From: Peromyscus leucopus
Taxonomy: Eukaryota > Chordata > Mammalia > Rodentia > Cricetidae
DNA: 64,000 nt
NCBI RefSeq assembly: GCF_004664715.2
Contig: NC_051069.1
Location: 1,492,001 to 1,556,000 of the forward strand
Direction of reading: 5' to 3'
The notes beneath the pieces are model-generated. The model worked only from the letters and a program-made list of their open reading frames with translations. It was not told the origin of the DNA and made no database searches. Of the stretch, positions 39,801 through 51,788 are shown piece by piece; the stretch's first letter is position 1; each line of letters begins with the position of its first letter. The position numbers and the translations under genes were made by a program.

Positions 39801-42800
39801 CCAGTGAGACCCTATCATGAAGGGCCACAGCTGTATTGGTTGGTTTGTGAAAAAATCCCCATACTCTCACCATTTTCTTTTCCGTTTTGATCACAAAGTA
39901 AAGCAGAACACAAATGTTTATTGATAGCTCCCTGGGTGCTCAGCAAAAATGTCTGGGGTTTGAAGAACTTGTAACTGAATGTGAGCTGCAAAATTCCAAG
40001 ATCCAGAGTCTGAGTCCTCAAACTGAAATAACGTTCCGGTCCCCAATGCTGTGAGTGGCTTCAGGGAATTGCACGACTTTTCTTAAGTTTCTAATTATAA
40101 GAGCACTGGCTGCTCTTAACAGAGGACCTATGTGATTGCTCATAACTATCTGCAACTCCAGGTTCAGGTGATCTGATGCTATTCTGGACTCCACAAGCAC
40201 TGCATGCATGTAGCACACATATATTTATGCAAACACACATACACATAAAATAAAATAAATATATCATTTTTTTTAACTTGTACCATGTGGATAAATATTA
40301 GCCTTTGTCAAGTTCATTGTAAGAGTTAAAAAATAACATGAGAAAAATGTGTTGTGGGCAGTGTCTGTGGAGAAATATAGAATGTAGTTGAACAGAATGA
40401 CCACAGAAGAACAAGGAGACAGGCAAATGTGATGAGTATGCCTGTAATCCCAGCACACCCTCTCCTAAATTATTTTTAAAAGAACATTCTAAACAATTAA
40501 TAGTAAAGGAGGCTATAGCATCACATTAGTAACTTGGAGAAGGGAACCTCTAGGTCCTAGGACTAGAGGAAGAATTTTAGTGAGAAAGACACAGAGCAGT
40601 GAAGCCGCCTGAAGAAGGAATGTTGTTGCCATGGGTGATAATGTATATATGGTAAGCAAGTGAAGTCATGGAGTTTTAGGTTTGTTTCCAGGTGTCCCAC
40701 ATCCAGGGCCATGCTTCTGTGAAGGGAAGCCAAAGGTCCTCTATATCATACAGGCAGTGAGTAGAAGTCAGGGACCCTGGGTCTGGATAAGGTTTGGGGA
40801 CAGGGTGTGGGGGAAGGACATGAGAGAGTCCAGGAGCCCAAGGGCCATCAAGGGGGAAAACAGAACAGATTTGACGAGCACAGTCCCTTATCCTCCAGAG
40901 AAGCTTGATGGGAGCACAAGTACATAATAGGTGATAAAACTGTTTCTTGAGGCCTGATTCCGTATTTGTTATTCTTTAAGACTCATTTTTGACTGGTGCC
41001 GGTGGCTGTGTCAGAGGAGCAGCAGGGGCAATTGAAGTTCAAGGTGTCAGCCCACCTGGAGGAAACTCTCTGATGGGTCAGTCTTGGTTAGGCAAGGCCC
41101 TGAGACCACAGACCCCAGAATGTCTTTTGCTTGTGCTGTGTCTTTACATGTTTGCCGCTGCTAATCTTTCTCTGGTATCTGGCATGGTGTGAATGGGTGT
41201 GGGGAGATCCCCATTGCCTGTAATGTAGTGTGTTTATCTCATGGAAACATCCTGTTCTATTGGACATTTTTTACCTGTGGATTTTTATGAAGATTATCTC
41301 TTCCTAAGCTGTACTGTCTAAATGATGATAATAATGTTAGTTTAAATAGAGTTTAGATGATTAGAAATATAAACAAGGAAGTGTCACACTGCTACAATGC
41401 ATGAGTTTCTATTGAGGAGCCATATAGACTGTTGCTTAGGTTAATAATTAAGAAAAACAGTTGAGTCCCAATTAGCCCAGCTAGCTTAAATTCTTATAAC
41501 ATTAATGTTGGGAGATGTGTTCACAGGTTTTGGAGTGCATCACAGCTGAAACAAAGCTTTGAAAATAACTTAAAATTAGACTAAGATGTTTTTATCAAAT
41601 AGGCTTCAGGTGAAATATCCAAGAAGATAGTCTAAAGTTTTAGAAAGGCACATAGCTGAATGTGGAACTCTTTAAGGTCAGGGAACAAAAACAAAGCAGC
41701 CCAGTTATTACTAGCTGACACACTTTTCATGCTGTGATTGGTTGATGACCAAAGGTGATGATTAATTCCTTGTACCCATTCTTGCTTTTAATCTCCTAAT
41801 ATAAAAAAACTATTGGTGAGTGGCTATGCACCCCAAAGATTTAAACTAAAACTGATTGATTTTTTTTCATATATAAAAGTTTAGGTTTGTAATTCCTTTA
41901 AGATTCCTTATAAGATTACCTTTCTAGAGAAGTAATAAAGTAATTGGTCCTTTCTTTGTAAGAGCAAAACTGCAGCTAGCCAGTAAAAGACCTATTGAGA
42001 AAAATACTATGCTTGCCCACACAGCTAATCTATAGAAAGTTGCTTGGGTATGAGTGTATGTGGGTTCTTGGGATAATTTGTTTTTCACCTGTAATACATA
42101 AAATATTTAATCATGTAAGGGAGATGGAAAACATGTTTCTACCTGCATTCATTGTAATCATTCATTTGAAAACCAAAATGTAACCACATTGTAATTTTTA
42201 TTTTACCTATAAGAAGGTATATAAGATGTAAGGGAAGGAATAGAGATAGAGTTAAAACGGGCTAGAAGAAAAATATCAAGAATGACAGAGTTAAAAATAA
42301 GTTAGAAGGAAAACATCAGGAATGAGAGAGTTAGAAGGAAAACATCAGGAATGAGAGAGGGAGAGTTGTGGGATAGCAGGGAAGAGTCCTCCAGGTAGGC
42401 AGCTACCACCCCCAACACTCATTGGACTCTGTAACCTGAAAGACCCCCCCCACCACCCAAACCCACCAAATCGATCATGCTCCCCCTAGACAACCATCCC
42501 CCACAAAATCAGCAGCCCCTAGAGACACAAGCACCACCTGCACCATTTGGAGGAAGAAGTGAGTAACTAGTCTCCCAGCTGAACTGCCCCAGTCCCTAGG
42601 GCCTACATCCTAGAACACATCTATTGATATAACCAACCATCTTATTAAATAAGAAACAACCAATGTAAAAGAGAAAGCCGAGAGGTCAGAGCTCAGAGCT
42701 AAAATCTCACCCTTCTGCCTGCGGTGTCCCAGCTTCCCGAAAGAGACCTATTTCCTGTCTGTTCGTCTATTTATAGTATTTTGTTCTGCCTTCTCATTGG

Positions 42801-45800
42801 TTGTAAACCCAAACACGTGACTGCCTCGTCACTGTCTGAATGTACAGCCCCCTAGGTCTTAAAGGCATATGTCTCCAATGCTGGCTGTATCCCTGAACAC
42901 ACAGAGATCTATGGGATTAAAGGCGTGTGCCACCACTCTTGCTATGGCTCTAATAGCTCTGACCCCCGGGCAACTTTATTTATTAACATACAATCAAAAT
43001 CACATTTCAGTACAATTAGATTACCACCACACACATCCTATGACCTGCCCTCTCATCTCAGCTCCAGCAGCCAACAAGTAGGTAAGAGTCCGGCAGGCAG
43101 GCAGCGCCACCACTGCTGCCACCCATGGACCCTGTAACCTGCAAGACCCACTTAACTACCCAAGCCCACTGAGGCCATCATCCTCCCCCTGGCCAACCAT
43201 CCTCAGCAAAGTCAGCAGCCGCTAGAGGCACAAGCACCACCTACACCCAAGGTGTAGAAGAGCGGCCTCCCTGTGAACAGTCCTCTCCAGCAACATCAGC
43301 AGATCCTGTAGGCACAAACCCCACCCACGCCATTTGGAAGAACAAGCACAGGCAAAATCTATACTAGTTGGAAGAACAGACCCCATAGGCACAGGCACAA
43401 CCCACACCAGGTGGAAAAACAGAGCTCATAGGCACAAGTAAAGCTCACACCAGCCAGAAGAACTCATTGATATACTGGATCTAGGCACCCAAACCCCCAC
43501 AAACCTCAACTGAGACAACTCTGCTTGACCTGACAACCAGCCAATCACCAGAACTCTTGGATATTCAGGGCAAAAGACCATAAAGAAAACAGACAATAGA
43601 GAAACAAAAGACAAATCCAACAAAGACATCACAAGAATCAAAACCTGCACCTATAGTTATCCCAAACCCAGATGGGTAAACAGCAGTGTAAGAATACATT
43701 CAATGATGTAAAGAGCAATATAGTACCACCAGAACTTAGTAATTCTATAACAGCTAGATTAGAACATCCCAATGCAGATGAAAAGAAAATGACCTTAAAA
43801 ATAGCTTTATGAAGATTACAGAGCCCCTTAAAGAGGAAATGAAAAATTCTATTAATGAAATAGAGGAAAGACAAACAAAAGTTGAAAGAAATCAGTAAAT
43901 CCCTTAAAGAAAGCCAAGAAAAAATAATCAAACTGGTGAAAGAAATAGTTCAAGACTTGAAAATTGAAATAGAGTCAAAGAAAATACAAACCAAGGGAAT
44001 GCTGAAAAAGGAAAATCTGGGTAAATGAACAAGAAGTGCAGGTGTAAGCATAACCAACAGAATACAAGAGATGGAAGAGAGAATTTCAGACATTGAAGAT
44101 ATGATAGAGAAAATAGATTCATTGGTCAAAGAAAATGTTAACTCCAACAAATTCTTAACACAAAACAACCAGGAAATCTGGGATATCATGAAAAGACCAA
44201 ACCTAAGAATAATAGGGGTAGTAGTAGTAGAAGAAGAAAAAGAAGAAGAAGAAGAAGAAGAAGAAGAAGAAGAAGAAGAAGAAGAAGAAGAAGAAGAAGA
44301 AGAAGAATTCCAGCTCAAAGGCACAGAAAATATATTCAACAAAATCATAGAAGAAAACTTTCCCAACTTAAAGAAAGACACGCCTGTGAAGATACATGAA
44401 GCTTACAGAACACCAAATAGACTGGACCAAAAAACAAAGTCCCTTTGCCACATAATAATTAAAGACACCAAACATATAGAATAAAGAAAGAATGTTAAGA
44501 ACTGCAAATGAAAAAGGCCAAGTAACATATAAAAGCAGACATATCAGAATTACATCCAATTTTCAATGGAGACTCTGAAGTCAGAAGGTCCTGGACAGAC
44601 ATTTTGAAGACACTAGGAGACCACGAATGCCAGCCCAGACTACTATATGCAGCAAAACTTTCAATCACCATAGACACAGAAAACAAAATATTCTAAGACA
44701 GAACTATATTTAAACAATACCTATCCACAAATCCAGGCCTACAGAAAGTACTAGGAAGAAAAACTCCAACCCAAGAAAGTTTGCTGCACCCACAAAAACA
44801 CAGACATAGATAATCTCACACCAGCAAATCCCAAAGAAGGGAAACACACACAATACCACAAAACCAAAAAATAACAGGAATTAACAATCACTGGTCATTA
44901 ATATCCCTTCATATTAATGACCTCAATTCGCCTACAAAAAGGCACAGGCTAACAGAATGGATATGAAAGCAGGACCCATCCTTCTGCTGCATACAAGAAA
45001 CACACCTTCTCTTCAAAGACAAGCATTATCTCAGAGTAAAGGGCTGGGAAAAGATTTTCCAATCAAACGGACCAAAGAAAGAAGCAGGTGTAGCTATGCT
45101 AATCTCTACAAAATAGACTTCACACTAAAGTCCGTCAAAAGAGATGGAGAAGGCCGTTTCATGTTCATCACAGGAAAAAATCCATCAAGATGAGTCTTAA
45201 TTCTGAACATTTATGCCCCAAATATAAGGGCATCCACATTTGTAAAAGAAACATTACTAAAGCTTGAATCACATCTAAGTCCACACACTAATAGTGGGAG
45301 ACTTCAACACCCCATTCTCACTGATGGACGGGTCTGTCAGACAGAAACTTAACCGAGAAACAAGGGAGCCAACAGCTGTTATGACTCAAATGGACTTAAC
45401 AAACATCTATAGAACATTTCACCCAAACACAAAAGAATATACCGTCTTCTCAGCACCTCACGGAACCTTCTCTAAAACTGACCACATACTTGGTCATAAA
45501 ACAAATCTCAACAGATTAAAAAAAAATTGAAATAACCCTAAGATCTAAATAAGATTTAAATAAGATTTAGATCTTATCATATCACCATGGCTTAAAGTTA
45601 GAATTCAACAACAACACAAATTGCAGGAAGCCTACAAACTCATGGAAACTGAACAATACTCATATGAATCACCACTGAGTCAAGAAAGAAATAAAGAAAT
45701 TAAAGACTTCCAAGAATTAGCTAAGTGGTGGCGGCACATGACTTTAATCCCAGCACTCGGAAGGCAGAGGCAAGTGGATCTCTGTGAGTTTGAGGCCAGC

Positions 45801-48800
45801 CTGGGCTACAGAGTGAGTTCCAGGAAAGGCACAAAGCTACACAGAGAAACCCTATCTCGGAAAAAACAAAACAAAACAAAAAAACAAAAACAAACAACAA
45901 CAAAAACAAAGACTTCCAAGAATTCAATGAAAATGAATGCACAACATACCCAAACTTATGGGACACCATGAAAGCAGTGCTAAGAGGAAAGTTCATAGCA
46001 CCAAGTGCCTACATAAAGAATTTGGAGAAATTTCACACTAGTGACTTAACAGCACACCTGAAAGCTCTAGAACAAAAAGAAGCAAACTCACCCAGGAGGA
46101 GTAGACAAGAAAATAATCAAACTGAGGGCTGAAATCAATAAAATAGTAACAAAGAACATTACAAAGAATCAATGAAACAAAGAGTTGGTTCTTTGAGAAA
46201 ATCAACAAAATAGACAAACTATTATCCAAACTAACCAAAAGATAGAGAGAGAATATCCAAATTAACAAAATCAGAAAGGAAAAGGAGGATGTAACAACAG
46301 ACACTGAGGGAATCCAGAGAATCATTAGGTCATACTTCAAAATCCTGTGCTCCACAAAATTTGAAAATCTAAAAGAAAAGGACAATTTTCTGGATAGGTA
46401 CCACATACCAAAATTAAATCAAAACCAGATAAACTATTTAAATAGACCTATAAACCCTAAGGAAATAGAAGCAATTATTAAAAGTCTCCCAACCAAAAAA
46501 TGCCCAAGGCAAGATGGTTTCAGAACAGAATTATACCAGAATTTCAAAGAAGAACTAATACCAATACTCCTCAAATTGTTCCACACAATAGAAACAGAAG
46601 GAACATTGCCAAATTCTTTTTATGATGCTACAGTTACCCTGATACCCAAACCACACAAAGATGCCACAAAGAAAGAGAATTACAGACCAATCTCCCTCAT
46701 GAACATTGATGCAAAAATACTCAATAAAATTCTGGCAAATCGAATCCAAGAACACATCACAAAAATCATCCACCATGATCAAGTAGGCTTCACCCCAGAG
46801 ATGCAGGGGTGGTTCAACATATGAAAATTTTTCATTGTAATACACAATATAAACAAAGTAAAAGAAAAAAAAACACAAGATCATCTCATTAGATGCTGAA
46901 AAAGCCTTTGACAAAATACAACACCCCTTCATGTTTATAAAGCTCTTGGAGAGATCACAGATACAAGGAACATTACTAAACATAATAAAAGCAATATACA
47001 GCAAGCCCACAGCCGACATCAAATAAAATTGGAGAGGATCTCAAAGTGATTCCACTAAAATCAGGAACAAGACAAGGCTGTACACTCTCTCCATACCTAT
47101 TCAGTATAGTACTCAAAGTTCTAGCTAGAGCAATAAGATAACAAAAGGAGATCAAAGGGATATAAATTGGAAAGGGAGAAGTCAAACTTTTGCTATTTGC
47201 AGATGATATGATAGTATACAAAAATGACCCCAAAAATTCTACTAGGGAACTACTATTGTTGATAAACACCTTCAGTAATGAGGCAGGATACAAGATTCAC
47301 TACCCCCCCCCCCAAAATCAGTAGCCCTCCTATATACAAATTATAAATGAGCTGAGAAAGAAATCAAGGTAACATCACCCTTTACAATAGCCACAAATAA
47401 CATAAAATATCTTGGGGTAACTCTAACCAAACAAATGAAAGACCTGTATAACAAGAACTTTAAGTCTTTGAAGAAAGAAACTGAAGAAGATAACAGAAAG
47501 TGGAATGCTCCCCTATGCTTGTGGATAGGTAGGATCAACATAGTAAAAATGGCAATTTTATCAAAAGCAATCTACAGATTCAATGCAATACCCAACAAAT
47601 CCCAACACACTTCTTCACAGACCTCAAAAGAACAATACTCAACTTCATATAGAACAAAAAACCCAGGATAGCCAAAACAATCCTGTACCATAAAGGAACC
47701 TCCAGAGGCATCACCATCCCTGACTTTAATCTCTACTACAGAGCTATAGTAATAAAAACAGCTTGGTATTGGCATAAAACAGACATGTGGATCAATGGAA
47801 TCAAATTGAAGACAGTGACATTAATCCACATATCTACAAACATCTGATTTTTGACAAAGAAGCCAAAACTGTACAATGGAAAAAAAAAAGGAAGTATCTT
47901 CAACAAATGGTGCTGGCATAACTGGATGTTGACATGCAGAAGATTGCAAATAGTTTCAAATCTATCGCCCTGCACAAAACTCAAGTCCAAGTGGATCAAA
48001 GACCTAAACATAAACCTAGTTACACTGAACCTAATAGAACAGAGAGAGGACAGCCTAGGTCTCTTGGCAATCTCCTCCTTAGATTTCTTCTTTCCTTCCT
48101 TCCTTGGCAGGCTTCCCATCACTGAACACCCAAGAATGTGTATTAATGAATGACTGAGTCTATAAATTAGTGAGATTATAATTATGCTAAGTTATATCCC
48201 ATAAAAAGAAGACTTCAAGAAATTTGGCCCACACTAAGTAAAGACCTTGTCTCCCAGGAACAGGAGTCACTGAAGGTAGTTGTTGGAGGTCAGTCTGATG
48301 ACCTCTAAATGGTAGACTATAGCAACTGTGGGAATGATAAACTCTGGATGGTGGGCAGCTTGGGACACATTACCTATCAGGGTCTTCCCATCTCTGATAC
48401 TAGATGAACTGATTGGAAACAGAAGTTTAACAAGTAGGGGGAACTGGAGCTGTCTGAAGAGAAGGGGGTCACAGGAGGGTTGTTTAGGCAGCAGTATGCA
48501 AATAGGTATGAGGGGAGAAGGTACAGAGCACGTTGCTGAAGGCAGGATGTGGTCCAGATTTGGGGTCCTTACATCTCTGATATTGGCTACTGTACAGAGT
48601 GAGATGAACAAAATTAATCTTTCTAGCTCCAAAGCACCAGGAGTCTATTGCTGCAGCCCCAACTGGATGCACTCGGACAGTGGGAATTGTTAAGCATGCA
48701 GCGCCCACGAAAACCCAGAGCAGTTAGCCATTTATCTGCCGAGTCACCAAGGCAACTGGGGTACCTTTGGGGATGGGCAACACCTTCAGAGTTTCTTGAA

Positions 48801-51734
48801 GCTGACTCACCTCTCCATCCAGCCAAATGTATCTTCTAAGGAAGACTGGAATCAAGCAGAGCTCTGGAAGGACATTCACAGAACTCTCCCGTGAATGTGG
48901 ACCTATCCCACTACAGGCAAGAGAGGAAGAATGCTGACCTCCCGGGCTTGGACTCGCACTGGCACTGGCCTGTCCCTTGTTCTTTCTGCCCAGGGGCTTG
49001 TTCTCCCAGTTCCTCTGAGGATCTGAGGAACAAAGTTGACCTCCGGTCCCATAGACTTTGGTGCCACAATTCATCCTTCTCCACTGAGTCCTGGAGTGAC
49101 ACTCTCCTGCTTCTCCCAGACACATCCCTCTTCCATTCCCTCACTGGTCCCAGAGGCATCCCTGACATAGCACCCCAAATGACAAGAGAGCAACCCAAGC
49201 CTCTCTAGAAACTCTGCACTCTACTTGGGAGACCTAGTTGGGCTTCCTGCTGCTGACCTCCTGTTTGTCCTCGTACAAGTAACTCAGAGCTTTTTGGGGT
49301 CCTGGCTTAGCCTCCCGGTAAATGGCATACACTTGAGAGTGTTAACGTTTTTATATGTCACTCACTATTACTTTTTGTGTGTATTTTTTAAAAAAGTGCA
49401 TTTGTAATATTTAATTTCTCAATGTTATAAGCATTTAAATGTTACCATGTAGTTTAATGTTTTTAGTTCTTTTTTTTTTCAAAAAAAAATTTGATGTGTA
49501 TTTAGTGTGTATGTGTGTATGCACTCATGTGCATGCCATAACACACATACAGAAGCCAGAGCACAACTTTTGGGTGCTGGCTCTGTCCTTCAACCAGGTG
49601 GGCTCAGAGGTTGAACTTAAGCTTGGCAGCAAACAGCCTTATCCACTGAGCCATCCCACTTGGTGCTGTTGATGGGTCTTAGTGTCTCTAGAGTAAGTCG
49701 TGGGATAGACACCCTGTAACACAGTTCTCTTAGCCATTATTGATGTTTGCTTAAATGGCTTCCGGTTTCCAGTACGACAAACCATGCTTAAGTAAATGTA
49801 TATATTTTAAAGTAATTTTCCATAGTTTAGATTATGTCTATGATGTGAGTTTGGCCTATCGAATTGCATGCCTGAGCTTGGGTTTTTAAATGTACATTGG
49901 TAAGTCATTGCGGGATTTCCTTTCAAGAGTCTAGCATGTGTTAAGTTGCACTAGAGGACCCCGGGAGCAGGGGTTTTCTCTAACTTTGCTCCCATTGGCA
50001 TTTCTTTTGTTTGCAATGCGGGTTTTCCCACTCATTTCACCAGCCTGATTCTCCCGATGAGAAGCGTCTGTCCATCCCCTTCGTGTGTTCATCTATTGCT
50101 CTCTTGCCTGCTGTCTTTACATCCGGTCTGAGCCAGCCCTCCTTCACTTTCTGATCTTGCCACTTGCCCCTCATTTGCCCTGACTAGCAGCATAGCAGGC
50201 AGTGTGATAGTTGAGGACCAGTCTCCTCCGGAGCTGGACCAACTGTGTGACTTTTAGCAGGCAACCAGTCTGCAGTGGGTGACTCTGTGAGCATCTGCTT
50301 CTAGCATGTCTACGGAAGAGCCACTCATGTCCCTTGTGTCAGCTGCCACTAGTGTCATTTTTTAAAGATTGATTTACTTTAGGTGGATGTGTTTTGCCTC
50401 TATATCTGTGCACTAGGTGCTTGTAGGGCCTGTGGAAGTCAGAAGAGGGCATCGGATTCCCGGGAACTGCAGTTACAGCTGAGCTTCTGTGTAGGTGCCG
50501 AGAACTGAACCCATGTCCTCTGCAAGTGCTCTCAACTGTGCTGGCTCTCGGTGTCATCCCCGGTTGTTTGAATGTCTTCACAGAAGGGCTGGCTTTGGGT
50601 GAGCAGGTGCACAGAACAGTCTGAGCTCTGAAACCCTTTCTCCTGCTCCAGGTGCTGTCTACCATGTTCCTCCTTCTGATTGTCTTCGCCATTTTTGACT
50701 CTAGAAACATGGGGGTCCCCAAAGGCCTAGAGCCTGTTATCATTGGCCTCCTGATCATTGCCCTTTCTTGTTCTCTGGGCCTCAACACCGGCTGCGCCAT
50801 GAACCCAGCTCGAGACCTGAGCCCCAGGCTCTTCACCGCTCTGGCAGGATGGGGGTTTGAGGTCTTCACGTAAGTACCAATGGTAGGAAGGAGAGGAAAA
50901 GGGTGACTGCCATGCTTGAGTAGAGAGGACTGAGCCCTGACTCGGAGATGCAGGAGGAGCATGTGGACCAGAGAGCAGAGGCTATGGGCACTCTGGTTAA
51001 ACACGAACCATTTCTATTCTATAATTTGTCTACAGATTGACTTTGTGACCAAATTGAAACTAATTTGACATCTGATGCTGCCAAGGGGCTCCTGAGTCCT
51101 TCACTCTCTCAGTAGAGCAGCTTTAGTGGGTATTAGAAAGGCAGAAGTCACTGGGCCGTGGTGGCGCACGCCTTTAATCCCAGCACTTGGGAGGCAGAGC
51201 CAGGCGGATCTCTGTGAGTTCGAGGCCAGCGAGGCTAGCCTGGTCTCCAAAGCGAGTTCCAGGAAAGGCTCAAAGCTACACAGAGAAACCCTGTCTTGAG
51301 AAAAAAAAAAAAGAAAGAAAAGAAAAGAAAAAAGAAAAGAAATGCAGAAGTCCCTGTGATAGAGAAGGACATCTCCAAATCAGCTCACACACTAGCATTT
51401 GGGGCAGAAGTTTGGCCTGTTTAATAGGCCGACTGATCAAAGTTAATCTGACGTACCATATAAGATGAGATGAGGAGAGAGTAGAAGGGCAGAATCCATG
51501 CAGAAGGCGGACCTGTGCCTGTAATTCCAGAGCCGGGATAAAGAGGCAGAGGCAACACACAGATCCTGAGAGCGTGCTGGCCAGCCGGCCTACTTGAAAG
51601 GGAAGCTTCCACTTCAGTGAGACACCATCTCAGCTCAATAGAGCAGAGAACAATAGAGGGAAACTATATGGGAGTGCCTAATACGGAATGCGGGCTCCAG
51701 ATGTACATGCATGGACATTCACATCTTCACACTC

Positions 51735-51788
<54 letters not shown>

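Larger units (their letters stand above)
42365..48045 (+). mobile_element. LINE-1 copy 1: 5' region, ORF1, ORF2, missing its 3' end
   Basis: Sense L1 in Aqp9 intron 4. The order is a 5' UTR with at least two similar blocks (ctgtaacctgaaagaccc at about 42430 and ctgtaacctgcaagaccc at about 43131, each followed by agcaccacct-type sequence), ORF1 (43672-44790), then ORF2 (44868-48045). Later insertions are an LTR (42622-43031) and a B1 (45719-45907). The element stops inside ORF2 with no 3' UTR or poly(A), so its 3' end was lost after insertion. Many stops and frameshifts show it is dead. Confidence 0.93.

Noticed and set aside
44071..44484. Glu-rich open frame, and Ser-rich frame on the opposite strand, as a possible host gene
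   Set aside because: The flanking residues are L1 ORF1; the Glu and Ser runs come from the GAA expansion.
46555..47022. Open frames of 100-155 codons on the minus strand within the L1 copies
   Set aside because: They are antisense shadows of L1 ORF2, whose reverse transcriptase blocks read on the plus strand.
48724..49208. Overlapping 95-133 codon frames on both strands in intron 4
   Set aside because: No domain, no conserved pattern, and mutual overlap; most likely chance frames in a GC-richer stretch.
50339..51004. Long open frame of about 220 codons on the minus strand across Aqp9 exon 5
   Set aside because: It overlaps the real exon and a B2 SINE in antisense, shows no domain, and is explained as a shadow of coding sequence.
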